Source: Bacillota bacterium (GTDB taxonomy: Bacteria > Bacillota > Clostridia > Oscillospirales > Oscillospiraceae). Taken from it: a stretch of 5,865 bases of DNA. Both the position numbers and the translations under genes were made by a program. The notes under the pieces were generated by a model. It was not told the origin of the DNA. It ran no database searches and saw nothing but the letters and a program-made list of their open reading frames with translations. How positions within the stretch are numbered: the first letter of the stretch is position 1; each line of letters opens with the position of its first letter. This document shows positions 1-5,865 of the stretch, piece after piece. The stretch covers positions 1 through 5,865 of the forward strand of contig JAGFXS010000079.1 in assembly GCA_017861415.1 (NCBI GenBank). Reading direction: 5' to 3'.

Positions 1-19
1 GCCTTGACCCACATTTTCC

Positions 20-48
20 TTGCGATTCCCACAAGAGAGTGGTATAAT
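20..48 (+). promoter_or_regulatory. Sigma-A-type promoter of hpf
   Basis: A perfect -10 box TATAAT lies at 43-48. It is preceded by TG one base upstream (40-41), giving an extended -10 element. A -35-like box TTGCGA (4 of 6 consensus bases) lies at 20-25 with an optimal 17-base spacer. The start of transcription is expected near 54-56, giving a leader of about 53 bases before the hpf ATG. A closer consensus -35, TTGACC at 4-9, is too far from the -10 box to be its partner. No sigma-B or sigma-H type box was recognised, so stress control of hpf, known in some Bacillota, is not evident here. Confidence 0.8.
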
Positions 49-56
49 GCTGACAA

Positions 57-75
57 GGGCAGAGAACCCCTGCCC
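57..75 (+). promoter_or_regulatory. Small hairpin at the 5' end of the hpf leader
   Basis: GGGCAG (57-62) and CTGCCC (70-75) are exact inverted repeats around a 7-base loop. The stem begins only one to three bases after the predicted transcription start, so the hpf mRNA would begin with a stem-loop. It ends about 17 bases before the Shine-Dalgarno sequence and does not cover it. A 5' stem-loop of this sort can protect mRNA from 5'-end decay, which is an inference here. The stem is only 6 base pairs, so chance is possible. Confidence 0.45.
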
Positions 76-107
76 GGTTTCCGTAGCACAGGAAAGGAGC
101 TGACACT

Positions 108-653
108 ATGAAGTTCACGTTCACAGACAAAAAAGTGCATATCCCTGACAGAGTCCACGCCTATGCGGAAAAAAAGGTGGGCAAGCTGGATCGCTATTTC
201 AAGACTGAGGCAGAGGCTTCTCTGGTCTTCAGCATCGAGAAGGACCGGCATATTTTAGAGGTGACTATTCGCTCCGGCTCTACCATTATCCGGGTAGCAG
301 AAACCACACCCGATATGTTTGTTTCCATCGACTCAGCCGTGGCCTCCATTGAACGGCAGATGAGAAAGAATAAAACCCGCCTGGAAAAACGTCTGCGGCA
401 GGACGCCTTCAATCCCACCATAGCCCCCAGCGAGGAGACCTTCCCCTCTGTGGTGGAGGAGGAGCCAGATTTCCAGATTGTCCGCTCCAAGCAGTTTTTC
501 TTCCGGCCCATGACCGTGGAGGAAGCCATCCTTCAGATGAATCTGGTGGATCACAGCTTTTTTGCCTTCCGCAATGAGGATCAGGGCGGCATTTTCTCCG
601 TGGTATACCGCCGCATCGACGGTGGCTACGGTATCATCATGGACCAGCCCTAA
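108..653 (+). CDS. hpf: Ribosome hibernation promoting factor, long form (Hpf)
   Basis: This cytoplasmic protein of 181 residues binds the decoding centre of idle ribosomes and, in its long form, joins two 70S particles into inactive 100S dimers during slow growth. Residues 1-96 form the S30AE/RaiA domain, starting MKFTFTDKKVHIPDRVHAYA and ending in a basic helix (QMRKNKTRLEKRLR). A variable acidic linker follows at about 100-122. Residues 123-178 are the dimerisation domain of long-form Hpf, with the hallmark stretch RPMTVEEAILQMNLVDHSFF and then VVYRRIDGGYGII. The length is normal for the family. The start is supported by AAAGGAG at 93-99, eight bases before the ATG. The gene appears to stand alone: it has its own promoter and is followed by a strong terminator. 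In many Bacillota secA lies directly downstream of hpf; here it does not. The identification is secure. Confidence 0.97.
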   Translation: MKFTFTDKKVHIPDRVHAYAEKKVGKLDRYFKTEAEASLVFSIEKDRHILEVTIRSGSTIIRVAETTPDMFVSIDSAVASIERQMRKNKTRLEKRLRQDAFNPTIAPSEETFPSVVEEEPDFQIVRSKQFFFRPMTVEEAILQMNLVDHSFFAFRNEDQGGIFSVVYRRIDGGYGIIMDQP

Positions 654-680
654 ACACGGCATTCAAGTAATTACGTGATA

Positions 681-724
681 TAAAAAGTGGCCTCCACCTA
701 GGTGGAGGCCACTGCTTTTTTCTT
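681..724. terminator. Bidirectional intrinsic terminator between hpf and the AI-2E-family gene
   Basis: Positions 686-713 are a perfect 28-base palindrome: a stem of at least 12 base pairs starting AGTGGCCTCCAC, closed by a CTAG loop. On the + strand it is followed by GC and six T (716-721) and then CTT, making a strong terminator for hpf. On the - strand the stem is followed by TTTT from 685-682, then ATAT, so it can also end the convergent AI-2E-family transcript, whose stop codon is about 20 bases away. The two genes converge on this element and nothing else lies between them. Confidence 0.92.
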
Positions 725-732
725 GGGACTAT

Positions 733-1869
733 TTATCTTAAATTTTGCTCCCGCATGGGTCCCTCATTCACGTCATCCTTCAAAATTTGATAGAGGGCGG
801 CTGCCAAGGGAACGCCCAGGAGCATTCCCGCAACTCCCAATATACCGCCGCCCACGGTAATGGCCGCCAGCACCCAGATCCCCGGGAGGCCGATGGAGGC
901 CCCCACCACCCTGGGGTAGATGATGTTTCCTTCCAGCTGCTGGAGGATTACCAGGAAGAGTACAAAAAACAGCGCCTTAATAGGCGAGATGGTAAAAATC
1001 ATAAAAGCACCCACCGTGGCCCCGATATAGGCGCCGGCAACGGGAATTAAAGCGGTGAAGCCCACCAGGGTTCCCACCATGTTGGCGTAAGGGAACCGGA
1101 AGAGGTACATGCCCAGAACACAGAGGCAACCTAAAATCACCGCCTCGATGCACTGGCCCACAATGAACCGCCGGAAGCAGTGGTCAAAGACTTCCTTCAC
1201 ATAGATCAGTCGCTTGTACCAGACTGGTCGCACATAATGCCGGGTAACTCGATCCAGCTGCGCGGCAAACCGCTCCTTCCCATAGAGGAGGTAAACCGAG
1301 AAGATTACCGCCACCAATAGAATGACCACAGCAGTGGCCGTCCGGGTGAGGAAGGCGGCCAAAGTCCCCATAATTCCGCCGAAGCCCATGGCCAGGCCGT
1401 TTGCCACCTTATTGATAATGGTGTTCCAGTCCAGATTGCTGCCCCCCACAACGCCGGCAATCTGGGTCCAGACCTCGGGATCCACATTTTCCTGAAGCCA
1501 CCCCATACCCGCGTTCCAAGCCACAGGAATCTCACGACCCAGCAGCTGTACGCTGGAAACCAGCTCTGGCACGATGAGTCGAACCACAAACACCACAATG
1601 AGAATCAGGCTGAGAAAGGCCAGAAGCATACAAACCGGCCGCCGGCTTTTGTTCACAAAGGGAACTTTGGAGCCCATTAGGTAGTGATTTTCATAGTAGC
1701 TCATAAGGATATTTACCAGATACGCGATGAGAAAGCCCAGAAGCAGGGGCACCGCGGCCACCCAAAGGCCGAAGAGAAACCCGGAAATCCTGCTCCAGTA
1801 GTAGATCAGCAGGTAGAGGAGAAAGGCTGCTCCCGCCACCCGGAACAGGGTCTGCTTATCCAGCTTCAT
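733..1869 (-). CDS. AI-2E/PerM-family membrane transporter (YtvI/YdbI-like)
   Basis: This integral membrane protein of 378 residues belongs to the AI-2E family transporter group (Pfam PF01594), whose members include TqsA and PerM. About seven or eight membrane segments are visible: near residues 8-25, 31-55, 78-100, 177-196, 236-257, 264-294, 300-312 and 330-362. A soluble stretch at about 101-170 sits between the third and fourth, as is usual in the family. Family motifs in the C-terminal half are PVAGAYIGA (276-284), QQLEGNIIYPRVVG (310-323) and GLPGIWVLAAITVGG (327-341). The length is typical. The substrate cannot be told from sequence: despite the family name, members have been linked to autoinducer-2 export, ion/proton antiport and sporulation, so AI-2 transport should not be assumed. 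The reading frame is open back to an ATG at 1974, but the ATG at 1867-1869 is chosen because AAGGAGG stands seven bases upstream and a predicted promoter lies inside the longer version. It is probably transcribed alone. Confidence 0.9.
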   Translation of the reverse strand: MKLDKQTLFRVAGAAFLLYLLIYYWSRISGFLFGLWVAAVPLLLGFLIAYLVNILMSYYENHYLMGSKVPFVNKSRRPVCMLLAFLSLILIVVFVVRLIVPELVSSVQLLGREIPVAWNAGMGWLQENVDPEVWTQIAGVVGGSNLDWNTIINKVANGLAMGFGGIMGTLAAFLTRTATAVVILLVAVIFSVYLLYGKERFAAQLDRVTRHYVRPVWYKRLIYVKEVFDHCFRRFIVGQCIEAVILGCLCVLGMYLFRFPYANMVGTLVGFTALIPVAGAYIGATVGAFMIFTISPIKALFFVLFLVILQQLEGNIIYPRVVGASIGLPGIWVLAAITVGGGILGVAGMLLGVPLAAALYQILKDDVNEGPMREQNLR

Positions 1870-1876
1870 AGAGGTT

Positions 1877-1883
1877 CCTCCTT
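1877..1883 (-). promoter_or_regulatory. Ribosome binding site fixing the start of the AI-2E-family gene
   Basis: On the - strand this reads AAGGAGG, a near-perfect Shine-Dalgarno sequence, seven bases before the ATG at 1869-1867. It decides the start in favour of MKLDKQTLF and against the ATG 35 codons upstream. Confidence 0.88.
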
Positions 1884-1893
1884 GTTGAAGACA

Positions 1894-1924
1894 GAAGGCC
1901 CGGCAGAGAACCTGCCGGGCCTTC
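1894..1924 (-). promoter_or_regulatory. Strong 13-base-pair hairpin in the leader of the AI-2E-family gene
   Basis: GAAGGCCCGGCAG (1894-1906) and CTGCCGGGCCTTC (1912-1924) are perfect inverted repeats with a 5-base loop (1907-1911). In the - strand transcript the stem starts about five bases after the predicted transcription start and ends ten bases before the Shine-Dalgarno sequence. It is GC-rich and very stable. What follows it on the - strand, TGTCTTCAACAAGG, is only weakly T-rich, so a classical terminator is unlikely. A partial terminator for read-through from the SLH gene, or an mRNA-stabilising 5' stem, are the two readings I consider. I recognise no riboswitch or T-box architecture. 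Confidence 0.6.
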
Positions 1925-1936
1925 CCTGTAAAAATT

Positions 1937-1965
1937 ATCTTATCAGAAAGAAATTGAAATAGCAA
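1937..1965 (-). promoter_or_regulatory. Predicted sigma-A-type promoter of the AI-2E-family gene
   Basis: On the - strand TTGCTA (1965-1960) and TAAGAT (1942-1937) are separated by exactly 17 bases, and TG one base upstream of the -10 box makes it an extended -10. Each box matches four of six consensus bases. The region is markedly A/T-rich compared with the flanking genes. Transcription would start near 1929-1931, giving a leader of about 60 bases that begins with the 1894-1924 hairpin. Confidence 0.6.
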
Positions 1966-1989
1966 TCGACCCATGGGGTTTTTTGGATC

Positions 1990-4245
1990 TTACCCCACTT
2001 CAATGCCGCGAACCACGTGAAAATCATCCACATAGAGGGTCATGCGCTCTCCAAAGGCTCGGGCTGCACCCACAGTAATCCAAAGCCCTGAGGTGCGGTT
2101 GTAGCAGATCACCTTGTCGGAAACCTCATAGGGCTGCTGATTCACCAGAACGGTGTCCTCATCCAGCCACTGCTGGTTGGTGATGCTAGCCAGCTTCGTC
2201 AGCTTCACATTGGTCACAATGCGGGTCATGGTGCCGCCGCTCACAGCAATGCCGCCCCAGGTTCCCTGATTAAGCGGTGTCTGATAGAAGGGGCCCACGG
2301 ACTTTTCCTCCCCGTACATCAGGGTCATGGTGTTTACCTCGGAGGTGCTACCGTCCAGGTTCTGTTCCGTATCCTTGCCTATCTGGGCAATGCCGTAAAT
2401 GAAGCTGTCGCCGGAGACGTTGTCCAGGATCAGCAGATCCACCTTGCCGGCGTCGTTGATGCGGGCAAGCTGAATTTTGATACCAGGCACTACATCCATG
2501 CGGATATCCTCCAAGCCGATTCGGCTGGCGGCGCCGGTACTCACTCTCTCTAGGATTACCACATTGGCCGCTAGATCTCGGCTGCCCAGCTTCCGCTTGG
2601 CAACGTTCAGGCTGTCAGCGGTACCGCCGACCCGGACAGGAGATAGGGATATCTCCCCGCTCCGGCTGGAGGTGACGGTGACCAGTTCGCCGTCATAGCT
2701 TGCGGTGGCACTGGTCTTCCCCTTCAGCGTAATGCCATCCAAAAGTGCTACCGTGGCGCTGCCGCCCTTTGCCGTGCCAATGCCCATGGCAGTTCCCCTC
2801 ACATCCTTGGGATCCGCCGCGCCGGCTACCTTAAAGTCCTGTGTAAAGAGGAGGGTAATGGTATCCCCCACTTTGAACTGAGAGAAGCTTGCCGTGGCGT
2901 TTGGTAAAACATCAAATTCGTACCCCATGAGGGTCACTTGGGAAGGAGCCGAAGCCGTAGGATAGGCCTTCTCGTAATAGCCCGTGAGACGGAGGCTGGA
3001 GATATAAATGGTATTCTCGCCAGCAATGTAGGTGGCCACGTCATAGGCCTTCAAGTCTGAAGCTGCTACCGTTTCGCCGTTTTTGATAATTTTGTAATCT
3101 GTGCGTCCCCCTGTGATGGCAGCGAGCCCCACATTACTGCCGTTCTGGCGGATCACTAGGGTATCCTCGGAGGAGACCGCCGCCACGAAGACAGCGTCCA
3201 CTTTACCGTTGGCCCCGAAATGAAGGCTCACCCGGGTACCGCTGCGCAGGTTCACAAAGACATCTCCGTAGGTTTTCTTCTCACCCCGGTAAAACGTATC
3301 TGTGCTGGCATTTACGGTATATTCCTTGCCGTTGGTATCCGCTATGGTGCCTGCCTTGGCGGAAGAGACGGTGAAATCCACCGAGTATCCCACCTTATCG
3401 GGGACAAAGGTCAGTACCTCGCCCTTGCCGTTGAGAAGCAGATCCCCCTGCCGGCCCTGAATCAACTGAGGAATGATTCCGTTCGCCAGAGGATAGGGAG
3501 TGCTTTTGCCGGTTTCTTTGCTGATGACTTCAATGGCGGGGGTGCCGTTCTCGTCTTTTGCCCCGGCATCCAGTACCGTTACGTTCTCTACAGGGGTTGC
3601 TACGCTGGCGCCATAGGTCTCTTTGCTGTCCTTCTTAGTGGTGCCAAGGAGATTGACGAACAGCTGAGCCGCCTGGGCTCTGGTGATGGAATTACCACCA
3701 CCAAGGGACACCCCATCCGCTAGGCCGATGGCCTTTGCGGCATTGATGTAACCCGTAGGCCAGACAATCCCCACGTCTTTATCGGTGTAACCCAGAAGCC
3801 GCATGAGAATAGTGATAGCTTCTCCGTACGTAATGGTCTTGTCGGGACCAAAGGTGCCGTCAGCGAAGCCGGCAATGAACCGCCCTGTGGATGTTTTCCC
3901 ATCCTCGCCGAGGGTGCCCCGTACCGCCAGATTCACATAGCCCGAGGCCCAGTGGCTGGACTTTACGTCGGGGAAAATGGTGAAGCTTTGATAGCCGGAC
4001 ACCTGATCCCCCTTGCCCATCACCATGATGGCCATCTTGGTGAATTGGGCCCGAGTGAGGGTACCCTGGGGAGCAAAGCTATTGAGTGATATGCCGTTGA
4101 TGACATCCATCATCTGCAGGATTTCCACGTTTCGGGCTGTTTCCGTGTCGTTGATGTCATGGAAAGAGCCCACTGCTCCCACAGGCATACAGGACATCAG
4201 AAGCAGCGCCGCCAAGAGAAGTGCTGTTTTCTTTTTCCAGGTCAT
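1990..4245 (-). CDS. Secreted S-layer homology (SLH) domain protein with a beta-rich C-terminal region
   Basis: This 751-residue protein is exported and probably held on the cell wall. A signal peptide is clear: K4-K6, a hydrophobic core at 8-18 and a likely signal peptidase cut near residue 26 (GAVG/S). Three SLH motifs follow, at about 28-77 (with LTRAQ at 63-67), 91-152 (FPDV at 91, ITYGE at 138-142) and 158-201 (ITRAQ at 187-191). SLH triplets bind pyruvylated secondary cell-wall polymer, with the TRAE-like motif as the key contact; the second repeat has TYGE instead. Residues 203-751 have no enzyme motif I recognise. They are rich in Gly, Ser, Thr and Val, and contain divergent repeat-like beta units; a structural or adhesive role is a guess. 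The open frame extends to an ATG at 4326, but the ATG at 4245 is chosen because the signal peptide starts there and AAAGGAGG lies eleven bases upstream. It sits 125 bases after the ABC permease on the same strand and may share its transcript. No clear terminator follows it. Confidence 0.9.
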   Translation of the reverse strand: MTWKKKTALLLAALLLMSCMPVGAVGSFHDINDTETARNVEILQMMDVINGISLNSFAPQGTLTRAQFTKMAIMVMGKGDQVSGYQSFTIFPDVKSSHWASGYVNLAVRGTLGEDGKTSTGRFIAGFADGTFGPDKTITYGEAITILMRLLGYTDKDVGIVWPTGYINAAKAIGLADGVSLGGGNSITRAQAAQLFVNLLGTTKKDSKETYGASVATPVENVTVLDAGAKDENGTPAIEVISKETGKSTPYPLANGIIPQLIQGRQGDLLLNGKGEVLTFVPDKVGYSVDFTVSSAKAGTIADTNGKEYTVNASTDTFYRGEKKTYGDVFVNLRSGTRVSLHFGANGKVDAVFVAAVSSEDTLVIRQNGSNVGLAAITGGRTDYKIIKNGETVAASDLKAYDVATYIAGENTIYISSLRLTGYYEKAYPTASAPSQVTLMGYEFDVLPNATASFSQFKVGDTITLLFTQDFKVAGAADPKDVRGTAMGIGTAKGGSATVALLDGITLKGKTSATASYDGELVTVTSSRSGEISLSPVRVGGTADSLNVAKRKLGSRDLAANVVILERVSTGAASRIGLEDIRMDVVPGIKIQLARINDAGKVDLLILDNVSGDSFIYGIAQIGKDTEQNLDGSTSEVNTMTLMYGEEKSVGPFYQTPLNQGTWGGIAVSGGTMTRIVTNVKLTKLASITNQQWLDEDTVLVNQQPYEVSDKVICYNRTSGLWITVGAARAFGERMTLYVDDFHVVRGIEVG

Positions 4246-4256
4246 AGGCCAGGATT

Positions 4257-4264
4257 CCTCCTTT
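4257..4264 (-). promoter_or_regulatory. Ribosome binding site fixing the start of the SLH protein gene
   Basis: On the - strand this reads AAAGGAGG. The gap to the ATG at 4245 is eleven bases, slightly longer than usual, but no other start codon lies closer in frame. The site supports the start that leaves a normal signal peptide at the N terminus rather than the 27-codon longer version. Confidence 0.8.
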
Positions 4265-4350
4265 GTCTGCGGCACGGGGGGCCCCTTCACCCCGCCCTCA
4301 CTCATGAGAACAAGTAATCGGGCCAATGCTCCGAGCCGCGCTTGGTATAA

Positions 4351-4366
4351 CAGGGACGCGTCCCTG
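4351..4366. repeat. 16-base perfect palindrome between the ABC permease and SLH genes
   Basis: CAGGGACGCGTCCCTG is fully self-complementary and starts four bases after the permease stop codon on the - strand. As RNA it could fold into a stem of about six base pairs with a four-base loop. The - strand bases after it, TTATACC, form a poor T-tract, so as a terminator it would be weak and would let part of the transcription pass into the SLH gene. A protein-binding operator is the alternative. The rest of the 125-base gap (4246-4370) shows no convincing promoter. Confidence 0.5.
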
Positions 4367-4370
4367 GAGA

Positions 4371-5621
4371 TTAATCTGCCCGCAGGGCTTCTACCGGCTG
4401 GAGGCCGGAGGCTTTCACCGCGGGGTACATGCCAAACACCAGACCCAGCACCACGGCAAAGGCTACGGCACCCAAGGTCATCATAGGGGAGGGGAGGACC
4501 CGGAATTTCAGCAAAGCCTGACTGCCGATGATAGAGAGCACCGTTCCCAGCGCCACGCCGATGACACCACCCACACCGCAGATCATCCCCGATTCAATGA
4601 GGAATTGGGTGACAATGGACTTCCGTCTGGCACCGATGGCCCGTCGGATACCGATTTCACGGGTTCGCTCGGTGACGGTAACCAGCATGATGTTCATGAT
4701 GCCGATGCCGCCCACCAGGAGGGATATGCCGGCGATGCCGCCTAATACCAGGCTCATCATCAGCATGGCCTCGTTGTTCTGCTCCATGTAGTTGTCGTTG
4801 CTGTAGACATTAAACCAGCCCTTGGAATTTTGCATATCATTGGGATCTCCGATGAGGTTTGTAAGAAAGCCGGTGATCATGGCAGTGGCCTTGATCCGGG
4901 CATCGGAGTCTTTGGCTTTCACCACAAACTCCGTCATAAAGTTCATCTCCTGCTTAAAGGTGCGGGCCGCAGTATAAGGAAACACCATGATGTTATCCAG
5001 CCAGCCACCGGTGTAGCCACTCTCATCCTTCATGGCGTAAACACCCACCACGGTGAACGGAATACCGTTGACGGAGAGCACCTTCCCCACGGGGTCGTCC
5101 AGATCAAAGTAATCCAGCGCCGCCTGGGCACCAAGGACACAAACATTGCTGTAATCATCCACGTCCAGCTTGGTGATGTCACGGCCCCGGGCGATCTGAT
5201 AGTTGTTGCACAGGGCATATTGATGGCTACCCAGAATGAATTGGGTGGTGGAGGTCATCATGGCCCCGCCGCCCTCCTGATTTTGCATATCCCGGCTGCT
5301 CTTGAGGCCGTAAACCACGTTTAAGTCCCACAGGGTTCCTTTGGGGGTAACGCCATCCACCAAATCATCCATTTGGAGACAGTAGTCGTACAGCTCATTG
5401 AATATATTTTGGCCATTGTACAAATTGGCGGATACCTGAATCTGATTGGTGCCCATGGCCTTGAACATCTCCATCATCTGCTTGTTCTGCCCCTGCATGA
5501 TGGTGACAATGGTCATTACCGAGGCCACGCCGATGATAATACCCAGCATGGTGAGGGCAGACCGGCCCTTATTGCCCCAGATGGAGCGATAAGCCATTTT
5601 AAATGCCTGCCATAGGTTCAT
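4371..5621 (-). CDS. MacB-like ABC transporter permease (FtsX family)
   Basis: This 416-residue permease is the membrane half of a type VII (MacB/LolCDE/FtsX-like) ABC transporter. Such systems work by moving an extracytoplasmic domain rather than by carrying substrate through a membrane pore. A first membrane helix lies at about 21-43 (TMLGIIIGVASVMTIVTI). The extracytoplasmic MacB core domain spans about 45-283, including DPVGKVLSVNGIPFTVVGVY (176-195). Three more helices follow at about 286-312, 343-366 and 381-399. Family signatures are GGIGIMNIMLVTVTERTREI (304-323), GIRRAIGARR (324-333), thought to contact the ATPase, and the C-terminal YPAVKASGLQPVEALRAD. The length is typical. The start has GGAGG nine bases upstream and lies inside the end of the ATPase gene. 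The exported compound is unknown; Gram-positive relatives handle peptides or toxic compounds. A membrane-fusion partner (YknX/MacA-like) often lies upstream of the ATPase but would be outside this window. Confidence 0.94.
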   Translation of the reverse strand: MNLWQAFKMAYRSIWGNKGRSALTMLGIIIGVASVMTIVTIMQGQNKQMMEMFKAMGTNQIQVSANLYNGQNIFNELYDYCLQMDDLVDGVTPKGTLWDLNVVYGLKSSRDMQNQEGGGAMMTSTTQFILGSHQYALCNNYQIARGRDITKLDVDDYSNVCVLGAQAALDYFDLDDPVGKVLSVNGIPFTVVGVYAMKDESGYTGGWLDNIMVFPYTAARTFKQEMNFMTEFVVKAKDSDARIKATAMITGFLTNLIGDPNDMQNSKGWFNVYSNDNYMEQNNEAMLMMSLVLGGIAGISLLVGGIGIMNIMLVTVTERTREIGIRRAIGARRKSIVTQFLIESGMICGVGGVIGVALGTVLSIIGSQALLKFRVLPSPMMTLGAVAFAVVLGLVFGMYPAVKASGLQPVEALRAD

Positions 5622-5865
5622 ACCAGCCCACCTCCTGCACTTTGTCCTCCACGATGAGGCCGTCGGAGATGCGGATCAGCCGCCGGGCTGTGGCCGCAAT
5701 GCCATTATCGTGGGTAATGAGAATGATGGTACTGCCCTCCCGATTCAGCTGCTGGAGAAAGCCCAGCACCTCCTGGCCCGTCCTGCTGTCCAGCGCGCCT
5801 GTGGGCTCGTCGGCCATGATGATGGGCGGGCGGGTGGAGATGGCGCGGGCGATGGCCACACGCTG
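5599..5865 (-). CDS. MacB/LolD-type ABC transporter ATP-binding protein, C-terminal part (cut by the window edge)
   Basis: Only the last 88 residues are present; the gene continues past the right edge, so the N terminus, Walker A and most of the LSGGQ signature are not seen. The visible part begins QRVAIARAI, directly after where the signature would be. It goes on with the Walker B and D-loop segment IIMADEPTGALDSRTG, in which the glutamate after the Asp is the catalytic base, and the switch histidine in ITHD. DEPTGALDS and the short C-terminal tail are typical of the family that energises MacB-like and lipoprotein-release permeases. The stop codon lies 23 bases inside the permease gene. This overlap and the permease ribosome binding site within this gene point to coupled translation and a two-part transporter. 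Confidence 0.95.
   Translation of the reverse strand, partial: QRVAIARAISTRPPIIMADEPTGALDSRTGQEVLGFLQQLNREGSTIILITHDNGIAATARRLIRISDGLIVEDKVQEVGWYEPMAGI
5631..5635 (-). promoter_or_regulatory. Ribosome binding site of the ABC permease, inside the ATPase gene
   Basis: On the - strand this reads GGAGG (GCAGGAGG when extended), nine bases before the permease ATG at 5621-5619. It lies within the coding sequence of the ATPase, so ribosomes finishing the ATPase pass over it shortly before ending at 5599, which suits translational coupling. Confidence 0.8.

Noticed and set aside
4..9. TTGACC as the -35 box of the hpf promoter.
   Set aside because: The gap to the TATAAT at 43-48 is 33 bases, far outside the usable range. 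TTGCGA at 20-25 has the correct 17-base spacing.
1894..1924. A riboswitch or T-box in the leader of the AI-2E-family gene.
   Set aside because: Only one simple stem is present in a leader of about 60 bases, with no conserved aptamer core, no second alternative stem and no terminator T-tract.
1870..1974. A 35-residue N-terminal extension of the AI-2E-family protein starting at the ATG at 1974.
   Set aside because: The extension covers a perfect hairpin, the predicted promoter and the AAGGAGG site. Its sequence is not like the family's N terminus, and no good ribosome binding site precedes it.
3220..3723. A 167-codon open frame on the + strand opposite the SLH gene, and similar long + strand frames opposite the ABC permease (4830-5324, 4013-4486).
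   Set aside because: They lie wholly or almost wholly opposite well-supported genes and have no recognisable domain. They are best explained as shadows of GC-rich coding sequence.
4323..4351. An extended -10-like string TTGGTATAAC on the + strand (4342-4351) that could start transcription antisense to the ABC permease.
   Set aside because: There is no -35-like box at the right distance (4323-4328 reads CCAATG), and no + strand gene follows. The match is a single box.
1..5865. A hidden mobile element, toxin-antitoxin pair, CRISPR array or defence system.
   Set aside because: All long stretches are taken up by five recognisable genes. No transposase, integrase, direct repeat array, terminal inverted repeats or target duplication was seen.

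Overview
The window looks like chromosomal DNA from a low-to-moderate GC Gram-positive bacterium. An anaerobic gut clostridium of the Oscillospiraceae kind is my best guess. The evidence is long-form Hpf, an S-layer-homology (SLH) surface protein with a Gram-positive style signal peptide, strong AAGGAGG-type ribosome binding sites and sigma-A-like promoters with extended -10 elements. The taxonomic guess rests on protein style, not on a marker gene.

Layout. At the left, a compact sigma-A-type promoter (20-48) drives a single gene on the + strand, hpf (108-653), the ribosome hibernation factor. It ends at a long perfect hairpin (686-713) with T-runs on both sides, so the same element can end transcription of the convergent gene. 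That gene is an AI-2E/PerM-family membrane protein on the - strand (733-1869), with its own predicted promoter (1937-1965) and a strong hairpin at the start of its leader. To its right, also on the - strand, lies a large secreted protein (1990-4245) with three SLH motifs and a long beta-rich, repeat-like C-terminal part. Upstream of that come a MacB-like ABC transporter permease (4371-5621) and the C-terminal end of its ATPase (5599-5865), which is cut by the window edge.

How the genes relate. ATPase and permease overlap by 23 bases and form one transporter. The SLH gene follows the permease by 125 bases on the same strand with no convincing promoter of its own, so it may be part of the same transcript, although a 16-base palindrome lies between them. 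The AI-2E-family gene appears to be a separate unit, and hpf another. No gap exceeds about 125 bases.

I see no tRNA, rRNA, CRISPR array, transposon or phage gene, and no clear sign of a previously undescribed system. The most interesting non-coding signals are the predicted 5'-terminal hairpins in the hpf and AI-2E-family leaders, which share an 11-base string, and the bidirectional terminator. The most interesting protein signal is the set of divergent repeats in the SLH protein.
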